Shown: piece after piece, positions 26,227 through 35,086 of the stretch
Numbering within the stretch: position 1 is the first letter of the stretch
Layout of the letters: every line of letters begins with the position of its first letter
Assembly: GCA_937934645.1 (NCBI GenBank)
Contig: CALGYZ010000082.1
Location: forward strand, 6,265 to 70,264
Origin: an uncultured Bacillaceae bacterium
GTDB lineage: Bacteria; Bacillota; Bacilli; Bacillales; Caldibacillaceae
DNA length: 64,000 bases
Direction: 5' to 3'
Notes under the pieces: model-generated
What the model saw: the letters and a program-made list of their open reading frames with translations, nothing else
Database searches by the model: none
What the model was told of the DNA's origin: nothing
Position numbers and translations under genes: made by a program

Positions 26227-26583
26227 ATGACCAACCGGAAGCTATTATCTGTTGCAGTGAAAGCAGCAGATGATAAAAAAGCGGAAGATATCGTAATTCT
26301 TAACATGCAAGGATTATCAACAGTTGCCGACTATTTTGTCATTTGTCATGGAAATTCTGACAAACAGGTACAGGCGATTGCAAGCGAAATTAAGGAACAA
26401 GTGAATAAACGCGGAATTGATGTAACCCGACTGGAAGGGTTTGATGATGCCCGTTGGATTTTAATTGATCTGGGCGATGTCATTGTCCACGTCTTCCATC
26501 ATGAGGAAAGAAGTTATTATAATCTGGAACGCCTTTGGGGGGATGCCCCGTATGAAGATGTGGAAAGCGTGCTTTCGCAATGA
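26227..26583 (+). CDS. rsfS: Ribosomal silencing factor RsfS (YqeL)
   Basis: 118 residues. VAVKAADDKKAEDIVILNMQ, VADYFVICHGNSDKQVQAIA and HVFHHEERSYYNLERLWGDA are the family hallmarks. RsfS binds L14 and prevents subunit joining when nutrients run out. ATG 26227 lines up with the family start; the Shine-Dalgarno AGGAGG is 13 bases away, a little long, and would fit an ATT at 26218 better. Its TGA overlaps the yqeM ATG (ATGA). Confidence 0.95.
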   Translation: MTNRKLLSVAVKAADDKKAEDIVILNMQGLSTVADYFVICHGNSDKQVQAIASEIKEQVNKRGIDVTRLEGFDDARWILIDLGDVIVHVFHHEERSYYNLERLWGDAPYEDVESVLSQ

Positions 26584-27326
26584 GTTATCAATATTTTTCC
26601 CTCATCTACGATCATTTAATGGATGAAGCTCCTTATGACGGGTGGTATAAATTTTTTGAAAAACATGTTGAACAATATCATCCATCCGCTACAAAAGTGC
26701 TCGATCTTGCTTGCGGAACCGGAGAAATGACCCTCAGACTGTATGAAAACGGTTATGAGGTAACGGGAGTGGACTTGTCGGAAGATATGCTGGCAATAGC
26801 CGAACAGAAAGCCTTCGTAAAAGGGTATAAAATTCCTTTTTACCGGCAGAATATGACTGATTTGGCGCACATTTCGGATTTTGATGTTGTTGTCATTTTT
26901 TGTGATTCACTGAATTATTTATTGACGGAAGAAGAAGTTAAACGTACGTTCCGTTCCGTATACAACGTGTTAAATAGGAATGGTTTGGTTTTGTTCGATG
27001 TCCATTCCGTCCATAAAATTGATCATGTTTTTAAAGATTCTGTTTTTGCTTATAACGGAGAACCGGTTTCATATATTTGGAATTGTTTTCCGGGAGACCG
27101 GCCCCATTCTGTTGAACATGAATTAACCTTTTTTGTACGGGATGATGCAGAGGGGAAATACAACCGTTATGATGAATTCCATCACCAAAGAACTTTTCCC
27201 GTAACTGATTACACAACCTGGCTTAAGGAAGCCGGTTTTGATGTTCTTTCCATTACCGGTGATTTTACCGGTGATCCGCCCGGTGAAGAAACGGAACGTG
27301 TTTTCTTCAGCGCAAGGAAAAAGTAG
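26580..27326 (+). CDS. yqeM: SAM-dependent methyltransferase YqeM
   Basis: 248 residues. The SAM motif is VLDLACGTGEMTLRLYENG, then VTGVDLSEDMLAIAEQKA. Substrate unknown. It is the last gene of the yqeG operon, translationally coupled to rsfS by an ATGA overlap, and ends at a strong terminator shared with comER. Confidence 0.9.
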   Translation: MSYQYFSLIYDHLMDEAPYDGWYKFFEKHVEQYHPSATKVLDLACGTGEMTLRLYENGYEVTGVDLSEDMLAIAEQKAFVKGYKIPFYRQNMTDLAHISDFDVVVIFCDSLNYLLTEEEVKRTFRSVYNVLNRNGLVLFDVHSVHKIDHVFKDSVFAYNGEPVSYIWNCFPGDRPHSVEHELTFFVRDDAEGKYNRYDEFHHQRTFPVTDYTTWLKEAGFDVLSITGDFTGDPPGEETERVFFSARKK

Positions 27327-27328
27327 GA

Positions 27329-27372
27329 AAGAGGTTATCAACGGAAGACTAATTATTCGTTGATAACCTCTT
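27329..27372. terminator. Bidirectional terminator between yqeM and comER
   Basis: Perfect 15-base arms AAGAGGTTATCAACG and CGTTGATAACCTCTT around a 14-base loop between convergent genes; T-rich on the plus side. Confidence 0.85.
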
Positions 27373-27414
27373 AATTTATTTTTTATGCAGGGATTTGTAA
27401 AAGTATGAAGAACA

Positions 27415-28248
27415 TTATACATTGTGATATTCAAATTGCTGTTTAATATTTTTTATGTCCTTTCTGTATTTTTTATGGGTTGCTTTAAAAAGCTCCCGGA
27501 AAGTTTTTTCAATCGGATATTGTTCTAAAACTTGAATTCCTTCCCCTGTAATTCCCCCTTTTACGCAGACTTTTTCTTGTAACGTAGGAAAATCATAGTA
27601 GTTTTTTCCGATTAAGGCCCCCATGCCGACGAGCATTTCCGCCGTCAGTTTTGTTGCCAATTCTTCATCAATGCCTGTTTCTTTAACAGCCGCGTCGATG
27701 AATTTCCGGAGAATATAACTGAAAAATGCAGGACCGCAACTTACAATATCAGAAGCCACCCGGGTAATATCCTGATCAATTTCTACCGGCCTGCTGATGC
27801 AGGATACTAATTGTAAAACTTGTTTTCTCCAATATTCCGAACACTTTTCCCCAAATGTAACTAAACAAATTCCCGACAATGCCCGGTTTGTAATGCTTGG
27901 TATGACACGTACACATGAGCAGGAAACGGCTGATTCGAGCTGTTCCGCTGATATCGGACTGGTAATGGAAATTAAACATTTATCCTCTGTCAAATAAGGT
28001 TTTATTTTCATAAGTAACGGATGTATATCCAACGGCTTGGTGCAGATAAAAATCATATCGCTCTTCCGGACGAGCTCCTTGACGGAATTTTCGACCCGGA
28101 TATCTTTATATACCTCTTTAATCCGGTAGGCTTTTTCGATTGTCCGGTTAGTTATATAAATCTTTTCCCCGGGTACTGCTTTACTGTCAATCAAAGCACT
28201 TGTCAAAATTGTCCCCATATTTCCTGTACCGATAATTCCAATATGCAC
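27415..28248 (-). CDS. comER: ComER, pyrroline-5-carboxylate reductase-like late competence protein
   Basis: 277 residues. Rossmann motif IGIIGTGNMGTIL at the N-terminus and a C-terminal helical region with SCGPAFFSYIL and GMGALIGKNYYDFPTLQEKVCVKGG as in ProC-type proteins. B. subtilis comER is transcribed opposite to comEABC, as here; it is dispensable for transformation, and a sporulation role has been reported in relatives. The start is GTG 28248 with AGGAGGGCTC upstream. Confidence 0.92.
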   Translation of the reverse strand: MHIGIIGTGNMGTILTSALIDSKAVPGEKIYITNRTIEKAYRIKEVYKDIRVENSVKELVRKSDMIFICTKPLDIHPLLMKIKPYLTEDKCLISITSPISAEQLESAVSCSCVRVIPSITNRALSGICLVTFGEKCSEYWRKQVLQLVSCISRPVEIDQDITRVASDIVSCGPAFFSYILRKFIDAAVKETGIDEELATKLTAEMLVGMGALIGKNYYDFPTLQEKVCVKGGITGEGIQVLEQYPIEKTFRELFKATHKKYRKDIKNIKQQFEYHNV

Positions 28249-28305
28249 ACGAGCCCTCCTTTATTAAAATATTTCATATAAATGTATGAAAGGAATTGAG
28301 CTATT

Positions 28306-28974
28306 ATGACCAAAGCAAAATGGACGGATTTGCGGTTTGGCAATTTTAAATCTTACTTTTTCATTGGTTTGATCATTGCGGGTATATTCATTTTTTACTA
28401 TATGAATAAAGGGGACGAATCAGAATTCATTGAACAAGTTCCGCCCACCGGCCAGGATGAGGTTGAAACGGAAACCATGACATTGACTGCGGATGAGGAA
28501 GAAACACCCCCGGTTGATGAAGAAATGATCGTGGATATTAAAGGGGCGGTCAATCAGCCGGGAGTTTATACCGCTAAGACGGGCGAACGGATTATTGATA
28601 TAGTTGAGCGTGCTGGCGGCTTTACGAAGGAGGCAGATAAACGGTTGGTAAACTTATCCCAAAAAGTAGTTGATGAGATGATGATCTATATCCCGAAGAT
28701 GGGTGAAGAAGAAGTTCCTTCTCCTCCCCTTTCCCCATCCGTATACCCCGGACCTGCAGGAAATTATGCTGCCGGAGATGGAAAAGTGAATATTAATACG
28801 GCTGATGCTGCCGCTCTTGAAACGCTTCCCGGAATCGGCCCGAGTAAAGCTGAAGCCATTTTGGAATACCGGAACACAAACGGTCCGTTTCAAACTGTTG
28901 AGGATTTGATGAATGTTTCCGGCATCGGTGAAAAAACCTTTGAAAAATTGAAAGATAAAATTATGGTTCAGTAA
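28306..28974 (+). CDS. comEA: Competence DNA receptor ComEA
   Basis: 222 residues. One N-terminal transmembrane anchor (YFFIGLIIAGIFIFYYM), an acidic linker, a SLBB domain (VDIKGAVNQPGVYT), a second linker and two helix-hairpin-helix motifs (LETLPGIGPSKAEAIL, VSGIGEKTFEKLKD). It binds incoming double-stranded DNA at the cell surface. The 57-base gap to comER contains no clear tandem ComK box (AAAA-N5-TTTT). Confidence 0.95.
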   Translation: MTKAKWTDLRFGNFKSYFFIGLIIAGIFIFYYMNKGDESEFIEQVPPTGQDEVETETMTLTADEEETPPVDEEMIVDIKGAVNQPGVYTAKTGERIIDIVERAGGFTKEADKRLVNLSQKVVDEMMIYIPKMGEEEVPSPPLSPSVYPGPAGNYAAGDGKVNINTADAAALETLPGIGPSKAEAILEYRNTNGPFQTVEDLMNVSGIGEKTFEKLKDKIMVQ

Positions 28975-29068
28975 CTTTTTATATTCACCTTTAATTTCGT
29001 AAAATGAATATGACATATATTAAAAATCATGTATATAATGAAGAAAATAAGATCAGGAAGAAGGGTGT

Positions 29069-29530
29069 ATGATGAAGAAAAGAATTGAATGGGATCAATA
29101 CTTTATGGCACAAAGTTTTTTGCTGTCCTCAAGAAGCACTTGTCCGCGGTTGTCAGTTGGTGCCACAATTGTACGGGATAAACGGATTATTGCCGGCGGA
29201 TATAACGGCTCCATTGCCGGCGGAGATCATTGCGTTGATAAAGGATGTTACATGGTTGACAATCATTGCGTGCGGACGATTCATGCGGAAATGAATGCGA
29301 TTTTGCAATGTGCAAAATTCGGGGTACCCACGGAAGGCGCAGAAATATATGTCACCCATTTTCCCTGTTTGCAATGTACGAAGGCGATCATTCAAGCGGG
29401 AATCAAGGGAATTTATTATGCGGAAGATTATCGAAATGATCCCTTTGCAGAGGAGTTGCTGGCACAGGCAAAGGTAAAAGTGGAAAAAGTTGATTTCGAC
29501 AAAAATATTTTTCACTTGATAAAAGATTAG
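29069..29530 (+). CDS. comEB: dCMP deaminase family protein ComEB
   Basis: 153 residues. Zinc ligands in TIHAEMNAI (HAE) and FPCLQCTKAI (PCxxC); additional cysteine/histidine residues (GDHCVDKGC, NHCVRTIH) match the structural zinc site of dCMP deaminases. It makes dUMP from dCMP; a requirement for DNA uptake has not been shown, but a polar competence role has been proposed. ATG 29069 or 29072, after AGGAAGAAGGG. Confidence 0.94.
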   Translation: MMKKRIEWDQYFMAQSFLLSSRSTCPRLSVGATIVRDKRIIAGGYNGSIAGGDHCVDKGCYMVDNHCVRTIHAEMNAILQCAKFGVPTEGAEIYVTHFPCLQCTKAIIQAGIKGIYYAEDYRNDPFAEELLAQAKVKVEKVDFDKNIFHLIKD

Positions 29531-29570
29531 TTTTTCCGGAGCCTTTGTAATATCCGAAGGGGGGATTTGT

Positions 29571-31868
29571 ATACCGCACGGCTTCTTTATTTACATAGCT
29601 ATTACTACCGTTCAGGCTTTTCTTGCATTTCATGATTTTCCTACCGGGGCCCTTGTTTTTACTGCTTTTGCGTACATCCTTTCCTTCAGGCTGCACAGAA
29701 AATACTTATACCTGTTCACATTGGTTTTTATCGCGGCACTTTTGTATTTTACCGCCAGTTTTCAAACAGCGGGTGAAGAAATAGAAGAAATAGAAGTGAG
29801 ACTGCCGGTACGGTTTACAGTGTTTCCGGAATTTGATGGAAACAAGCTGAGCGCGGTCGGAAAAATCCGGGATGAAGAAAAGATACAAATTATTTACTAT
29901 ATCCAATCAGAAGCAGAGAAAGAGAGATTGGCCGGTGAAATTCAGGCCGGAACCGTTTGCCGGATAACCGGGACACTGGCTTCGCCTCGTTCCCCGGGCA
30001 ATCCCGGTGTATTTAATTACAAACAGTTTTTATTGACACAAAAGATCAAGTATATTCTTACCGTACAAAAGGTAACTGACTGCCGTAATGAAAAAAATAA
30101 TTTGCACGCGCAAATATTGTCAATGCGCAAATCCGGGATTGAACTCGTAGAAAAACATTTTCCCGCACCTGCCGCCCCGTTTATTAACGCACTGCTTTTC
30201 GGATACGATGAAAAAATGGATGAAGAAAAGACCGCCGCATATCAGCAGCAGGGTATATCACATTTGTTAGCGATATCAGGCTTGCATGTGACCATCGTTA
30301 CCGCTTGTATATATTTTCTGCTTTTAAGATGCGGCCTGACGAGGGAACAAGTCCGGATTTTGTTATTAATGTTTTTGCCTGTATACGCCATTTTGTCCGG
30401 TGCCGGGCCGTCGGTTATCCGGGCTGTGTTTATGTCATGGTTAATTTTGTTTTTCTCCAAGTGGAAGGAGAAATTCCATCCCCTTGATGCCTTGTCTGTT
30501 TCCTTTCTCGTGTATATATTGGTTAATCCCTTTATCATTTTTCATGTTGGCTTCCAATTATCCTACTCGGTTGCCGGCGGACTGATCCTCTCCCGTACGA
30601 TATTCAGGAAAATAAAAAATGCATTGTTAAACAGTTTTATGGTTTCTTTTATATCCCAACTCCTTTCCCTGCCGATCCTCCTTTTCCACTTTTATGAATT
30701 TTCACTCCTCAGCTTTTTATTGAATGTGGTATATGTGCCCCTGTATTCGGTCATCATTCTTCCGCTAAGCCTGGCAATTTTTCCCGTGTTATTCATCCTG
30801 CCTGAAATTGCCCGCCCGGGAATCAGCTTGCTCACATTTCTATTAACACTGGCCAATGATTTTGCGGTCTGGATTAATCAATTCCGGGTTTTCAAAATTG
30901 TACTGGGCAAACCGTCCGTACTTCTTTTATTACTGTACTATGCGGCTTTTTTTACCGGTTTTTACCTGATTGAGAAATATTGGCTGCAGAAGAAAAAAGC
31001 ATTGATTCTGTTATTTACCGTCCCGTTGCTTTTCCATATTTTGACGGTAAAATATACACCCGCCGCCGAAGTAACGTTTATCGATGTCGGCCAGGGTGAC
31101 AGCATTTTGATTAAGCTGCCATTTAACCGCGGTACGTATTTAATTGATACCGGGGGAAAAGCTCTCTTTGCTGAAGAAGCATGGAAAAAAAGAAAAAATT
31201 ATTTTGATCCTGGAAAGCATATCATTGCACCTTTTTTAAAAAGCAAAGGGGTTACTAAAATTGATAAGCTGATATTAACCCACGGTGATATGGATCATGT
31301 CGGCTCAGCTGTTTCCATTCTAGACCAGATCCATGTTAAAGAAGTTGTTGTGGGGAAAACAATAAATAAAAAGAATGCCGAGTTGGAGGTAATTAAACAT
31401 GCAAAAAGAAAAAACATCCGGGTAATCGAAGTTTATGCCGGAATGTATTGGAAAAAGGACGGACATTGGTTTTATATTATCAGTCCGGAAAAATTTGCCG
31501 GGGCGGATAACGATTCGTCGGTTGTCGTATATGCGAAAATGGGCGGAAAAAAATGGTTGTTTACGGGGGATTTGGAAGAACGGGGGGAAAAACGATTAAT
31601 CAATAATTATCCCGAATTAACGGCGGATATATTAAAAGTTGGTCATCACGGCAGTATTACATCGACAACTGAACAATTTTTGGAAAAAATACATCCGGAT
31701 TTTGCAGTCATCTCAGCAGGAAAAAATAATCGCTACGGACATCCTCACGAAGAAGTACTTGACCGTCTCCAAAAATTCAACGTCATCATATTCCGTACCG
31801 ATGAAAACGGCGCAGTGAGTTTCACTTACTGTACCGGCCGGTGGCGTGTGAAAACCATTTTTCCTTAA
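29571..31868 (+). CDS. comEC: DNA internalisation channel ComEC
   Basis: About 765 residues if it begins at 29571 (B. subtilis 776). N-terminal transmembrane region, a soluble OB-fold segment (VRLPVRFTVFPEF onward), a multi-helix competence domain (LLAISGLHVTIV, SGAGPSVIRAVFMSW) and a C-terminal metallo-beta-lactamase domain with THGDMDHVGSA (His571-His576) and KVGHHGS. It forms the single-strand DNA channel. The first ATG/GTG/TTG in frame is TTG 29721, which would delete the first membrane segments. AAGGGGGG (29557-29564) lies 6 bases before ATA 29571, so a noncanonical start or a sequence error is likely. Confidence 0.88.
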   Translation: MPHGFFIYIAITTVQAFLAFHDFPTGALVFTAFAYILSFRLHRKYLYLFTLVFIAALLYFTASFQTAGEEIEEIEVRLPVRFTVFPEFDGNKLSAVGKIRDEEKIQIIYYIQSEAEKERLAGEIQAGTVCRITGTLASPRSPGNPGVFNYKQFLLTQKIKYILTVQKVTDCRNEKNNLHAQILSMRKSGIELVEKHFPAPAAPFINALLFGYDEKMDEEKTAAYQQQGISHLLAISGLHVTIVTACIYFLLLRCGLTREQVRILLLMFLPVYAILSGAGPSVIRAVFMSWLILFFSKWKEKFHPLDALSVSFLVYILVNPFIIFHVGFQLSYSVAGGLILSRTIFRKIKNALLNSFMVSFISQLLSLPILLFHFYEFSLLSFLLNVVYVPLYSVIILPLSLAIFPVLFILPEIARPGISLLTFLLTLANDFAVWINQFRVFKIVLGKPSVLLLLLYYAAFFTGFYLIEKYWLQKKKALILLFTVPLLFHILTVKYTPAAEVTFIDVGQGDSILIKLPFNRGTYLIDTGGKALFAEEAWKKRKNYFDPGKHIIAPFLKSKGVTKIDKLILTHGDMDHVGSAVSILDQIHVKEVVVGKTINKKNAELEVIKHAKRKNIRVIEVYAGMYWKKDGHWFYIISPEKFAGADNDSSVVVYAKMGGKKWLFTGDLEERGEKRLINNYPELTADILKVGHHGSITSTTEQFLEKIHPDFAVISAGKNNRYGHPHEEVLDRLQKFNVIIFRTDENGAVSFTYCTGRWRVKTIFP

Positions 31869-31907
31869 ACTTCATCAATCACATATATTTCCCTGGTGCA
31901 TAAAATA

Positions 31908-31932
31908 TTAAAAAAGGGGCTTAGACTGCCCC
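31908..31932 (-). terminator. Terminator of yqzM
   Basis: On the minus strand GGGGC and GCCCC pair around a seven-base loop and run into TTTTTT. The hairpin lies between convergent comEC and yqzM and may also serve comEC, though its plus-side T tract (GTTTTAA) is poorer. Confidence 0.7.
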
Positions 31933-31935
31933 GTT

Positions 31936-32070
31936 TTAAGACCCGATCGCTTTTATTACCGTGGCAATGATAAATAAGGCCGCGAAGAAACTGAAGGATA
32001 CAACCATTCCGACAACAGAATCAACAAAATCATTCCTTTTTGATTGCACGTTTTGTTCAAATTCGTTCAC
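31936..32070 (-). CDS. yqzM: YqzM family small membrane protein
   Basis: 44 residues, beginning VNEFEQNVQSKRNDFVDSVV and followed by one hydrophobic helix (SFSFFAALFIIATVIKAI). This matches YqzM, found between comEC and holA in B. subtilis. Function unknown. The GTG start has GGGAGGCGG upstream at normal spacing, and a terminator directly follows the stop. Confidence 0.88.
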   Translation of the reverse strand: MNEFEQNVQSKRNDFVDSVVGMVVSFSFFAALFIIATVIKAIGS

Positions 32071-32207
32071 GAAAAACCGCCTCCCTTATTATTTATTTTA
32101 AGTATACGTATAGGAGCTTAAAAAATCCATATATTTAGAATTTTTTGTTTTCTGGCAGCGATAACAGAAATAATTTTAATTTTCGGAGGCAAATTAAGAA
32201 TACATCC

Positions 32208-32269
32208 CGTTGGACCATGTGTCCAACGTTTATATAAAAAGGAATTGGCAGGAAGCCAATTCCTTTTTT
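32208..32269 (+). ncRNA. Candidate small RNA or leader: hairpin plus terminator before holA
   Basis: CGTTGGAC/GTCCAACG (32208-32215 / 32221-32228) is followed by a perfect 14-bp stem, AAAAAGGAATTGGC / GCCAATTCCTTTTT (32236-32249 / 32255-32268), with a T run: a textbook terminator. No plus-strand gene ends here (comEC ends 340 bases upstream, beyond yqzM). A short RNA starting somewhere in 32100-32190 would explain it; alternatively it stops comEC read-through. Apart from this and yqzM the gap 31869-32352 holds no gene. No conserved RNA family recognised. Confidence 0.45.
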
Positions 32270-32352
32270 ATTCTTGATAAAATAACAATTTTTTTTTACG
32301 ATAAATGAATAGAACCAATCATAATAAAGAACAAAAGAACGGAGAGAAGCTC

Positions 32353-33360
32353 GTGTTTACAAATGTTTGGAATGAGATTCGGCGCGGAAAAACTTCGTCC
32401 TTGTATTTATTATACGGAGAGGAAAGTTTTTTAATCGATTATACTAAAAATTTACTGGTTGATTTATTGCCGGAGGAAGAACAGGAATTCAATCTGTCAA
32501 TCTATGATTTGGAGGATACGCCGGTAGAAGCGGCAGTGGAAGATTGCCGGACGATTCCTTTTTTTGGGGATAAAAAAATCGTTATATTATATAATCCGTA
32601 TTTTTTGACGGCTGAAAAAGGAAAGGAAAAAGTGGAGCATAATATAAAAGTATTTGAGGAGTATTTACAAAGTCCAGTTCCTCACACAATATTGGTGATT
32701 ATTGCTCCCTATGAAAAATTGGATGCACGGAAAAAATTAACGAAGTTTTTACTAAAAAACGCTGTAGCATTGGAAGCCAAGTTTTCTGAAAAGGAAACAA
32801 AAAAATGGATTAAAGATTATACCGGTCAATATGGACTCCGGATCACGGACGGTGCTGTTGACTTAATCCATCATCTTGCCGGTCCGGACTTAGCCGTTAT
32901 ACATAACGAAATTGAAAAGCTGTCCCTTTATGCAGAAGACGGGGTTATTGACGAGGCAAAGGTCCAGCAGCTTGTGCCCAAGTCGCTGGAGAATAATGTT
33001 TTTGTTCTTGTGGATAAAGTTGTGGGAGGAAAACTGGATGAAGCACTGGAAATTTATTACGATTTGCTGAAACTTAATGAAGAACCGGTTAAACTGCTTG
33101 CACTGATTGCGAGTCAAATCCGGCTGTTGTATCAGGTGAAGTTACTCGCCCGGCAGGGATACGGGGAAGGGAAAATTGCCGGTATTTTAAAAGTCCACCC
33201 TTACCGGGTGAAATTAGCTGCCCGTCATGCGAAAAATATTCCGGAAGAGAAACTGCTGGAAATGATCGGTATGCTGGCGGAACTTGATTTTAAAATGAAG
33301 AGCGGTTATGGAAAACGCGAAAAATTGTTGGAACTGTTCTTTTTCCGCTTTTTAAAATAA
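32353..33360 (+). CDS. holA: DNA polymerase III delta subunit HolA (YqeN)
   Basis: 335 residues (B. subtilis 347). Clamp-loader AAA+ fold without an active ATPase: SLYLLYGEESFLID, CRTIPFFGDKKIVILYNPYFL, and the C-terminal collar with LLALIASQIRLLYQVKLLA and ILKVHPYRVKLA. It opens the beta clamp. GTG 32353 (VFTNVW) aligns with the B. subtilis start and has GGAGAG 6 bases upstream; the upstream extension from 32305 is unsupported. Confidence 0.93.
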   Translation: MFTNVWNEIRRGKTSSLYLLYGEESFLIDYTKNLLVDLLPEEEQEFNLSIYDLEDTPVEAAVEDCRTIPFFGDKKIVILYNPYFLTAEKGKEKVEHNIKVFEEYLQSPVPHTILVIIAPYEKLDARKKLTKFLLKNAVALEAKFSEKETKKWIKDYTGQYGLRITDGAVDLIHHLAGPDLAVIHNEIEKLSLYAEDGVIDEAKVQQLVPKSLENNVFVLVDKVVGGKLDEALEIYYDLLKLNEEPVKLLALIASQIRLLYQVKLLARQGYGEGKIAGILKVHPYRVKLAARHAKNIPEEKLLEMIGMLAELDFKMKSGYGKREKLLELFFFRFLK

Positions 33361-33367
33361 ATTACCG

Positions 33368-33405
33368 AAAAAACAGGCTGTTTGCGAAAAAACAGCCTGT
33401 TTTTT
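33368..33405 (+). terminator. Terminator after holA
   Basis: AAAAAACAGGCTGTTT pairs with AAACAGCCTGTTTTTT over 14-16 bases with a T run. Confidence 0.85.
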
Positions 33406-33416
33406 ATACCGATGAC

Positions 33417-33449
33417 AAAAAAGAAAATTTGGTTAAAAACCAAATTTTC
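33417..33449 (-). terminator. Terminator after rpsT
   Basis: On the minus strand GAAAATTTGGTT / AACCAAATTTTC, a perfect 12-bp stem with a three-base loop, is followed by six T. Confidence 0.8.
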
Positions 33450-33462
33450 CTGTCAAGACACA

Positions 33463-33729
33463 TTATGCTTGCAATGAATTTACTTTTTTATACAGCTTGG
33501 ATTTGTGCCGGTTAGCGGCATTTTTATGAATAATTCCTTTGGAGGCCGCTTTGTCAATTTTCCGTACAGCAAGCACCAAAGCTTCTCTTGCTGCATCTGC
33601 ATCTTTATTTGCTACCGCTGCTTCCACTTTTTTAATGGCTGTGCGCATGGCGGATTTTTGTGATTTATTCGAAATTCTTCTTTTCTCGTTTGTTTTAATG
33701 CGTTTGATGGATGATTTAATATTTGCCAT
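33463..33729 (-). CDS. rpsT: 30S ribosomal protein S20
   Basis: 88 residues, MANIKSSIKRIKTNEKRR with the basic helical body ending KLYKKVNSLQA. It binds 16S rRNA early in 30S assembly. ATG 33729 has AGGAGGTG upstream; an in-frame GTG at 33738 overlaps that site. Transcribed opposite to gpr from its own promoter. Confidence 0.98.
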   Translation of the reverse strand: MANIKSSIKRIKTNEKRRISNKSQKSAMRTAIKKVEAAVANKDADAAREALVLAVRKIDKAASKGIIHKNAANRHKSKLYKKVNSLQA

Positions 33730-33795
33730 TTTTTTCACCTCCTAAGATGCGAAACGGTTACTTGACGAAAAACATATTCATAAAGAACAACTGAT

Positions 33796-33824
33796 ATTTT
33801 ACCAGATGAAGCCAATGATTGCAA
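33796..33824 (-). promoter_or_regulatory. Sigma-A promoter for rpsT
   Basis: On the minus strand TTGCAA, 17-base spacer, TAAAAT with a TG extension. The rest of the rpsT-gpr gap holds only a weak sigma-G-like TGAATG at 33846 on the gpr side. Confidence 0.7.
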
Positions 33825-33915
33825 CAGAAACTGCGGAAAACACACTGAATGAAAAAGAATCCGATGGAGAGAATAACAGTAAGGAACTTCCAATGACCGG
33901 AAAGGAGAATAATAA

Positions 33916-35022
33916 ATGAACAGGGAACGAGAATATTCGGTCCGGACGGATTTGGCAATAGAAGCAAAAGAAATGATCACGGAAGAAATGGAAACAAAAC
34001 AGGAACCGGCCGCAGGTCTTGATGGTGTCATTGTTAAAGAAAGAACTGAAAAAGGTGTAAACATTTCAAAAGTTACCATCACCGAGGAAGGAAGCAAAAT
34101 CATCGGAAAAAAACCCGGGCACTATTTAACTTTGGAGAGCAGTTCCATTCGTGATTCGAACAGGGATTTTGAGCAAATAACAAAAAATATATTTGCCAGG
34201 GAGTTTAGACATTTTTTAAAGGAACAAGGGATCGGAGAAAATGATCAGTGTTTAGTTGTCGGACTGGGCAATTGGAATGTTACGCCTGATGCCCTGGGGC
34301 CGATCGTATGTGAAAACATTCTGGTTACGAGGCATTTATTCGAATTGCAGCCGGAAAACGTACAGGAAGGCTACCGGCCGGTCAGTGCCATTTCACCAGG
34401 TGTGATGGGGATTACTGGAATTGAAACGAGTGACATTATTTTTGGAATTGTTAAAAAAATAAACCCTGATTTTATCATAGTCATTGATGCCCTTGCCTCG
34501 AGATCCATCGAGAGGGTGAACTCAACCATCCAAATCTCCGATACGGGTATTCATCCCGGATCCGGCGTGGGCAACAAACGGAAGGAACTGAGCAAAGAAA
34601 CATTGGGAATCCCCGTTATTGCCGTCGGCTGTCCGACTGTGGTTGATGCTGTATCTATTACAAGCGATACAATAGACTTTTTATTGAAACACTTTGGCCG
34701 GGAAATTAAGGAAGGAGACCGTCCGTCCAGATTGTTGGCACCGTCAGGTTTAACGTTTGGGGAAAAGAAAGTGTTTACTGAAGATGATTTGCCGGATGAA
34801 GAAGTAAGAAAGACATTTCTCGGAATTATCGGCACATTGGATGAAGAGGAAAAACGGGCATTGATCCGGGAGGTGTTAACACCGATGGGACATAATTTAA
34901 TGGTAACACCAAAAGAAGTGGATGTTTTTATAGAGCGGATGGCCAACATTATTGCTTCCGGTTTAAATCAAGCTCTTCACCGGGCACTTGACGAAAAAAG
35001 TGCGGAATTTTCAACCCATTAA
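33916..35022 (+). CDS. gpr: GPR germination protease
   Basis: 368 residues. The propeptide boundary region YSVRTDLAIEAKEM is near residue 7-20, where the zymogen autoprocesses. The core has VVGLGNWNVTPDALGP and VIDALASRS. GPR degrades small acid-soluble proteins when spores germinate. ATG follows AAAGGAGAATAATAA. In B. subtilis it is followed by spoIIP and yqxA; here yqxA comes after only 64 bases. Confidence 0.97.
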   Translation: MNREREYSVRTDLAIEAKEMITEEMETKQEPAAGLDGVIVKERTEKGVNISKVTITEEGSKIIGKKPGHYLTLESSSIRDSNRDFEQITKNIFAREFRHFLKEQGIGENDQCLVVGLGNWNVTPDALGPIVCENILVTRHLFELQPENVQEGYRPVSAISPGVMGITGIETSDIIFGIVKKINPDFIIVIDALASRSIERVNSTIQISDTGIHPGSGVGNKRKELSKETLGIPVIAVGCPTVVDAVSITSDTIDFLLKHFGREIKEGDRPSRLLAPSGLTFGEKKVFTEDDLPDEEVRKTFLGIIGTLDEEEKRALIREVLTPMGHNLMVTPKEVDVFIERMANIIASGLNQALHRALDEKSAEFSTH

Positions 35023-35086
35023 CCGCATGTTTCCGGACTTGGGACATATTTTATGAATATACGGAAATATATTTGGGGTGATCCGG

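Noticed and set aside
28249..28305. ComK binding site in the comER-comEA spacer
   Set aside because: I looked for paired AAAA-N5-TTTT boxes and found none that fit.
32198..32279. Short frame with ATA start over the orphan hairpins before holA
   Set aside because: Its codons are just the hairpin and terminator; no coding signal.
33846..33876. Sigma-G promoter for gpr
   Set aside because: TGAATG is a fair -35, but the -10 candidate GAATAA is too far from the consensus to list as a feature.
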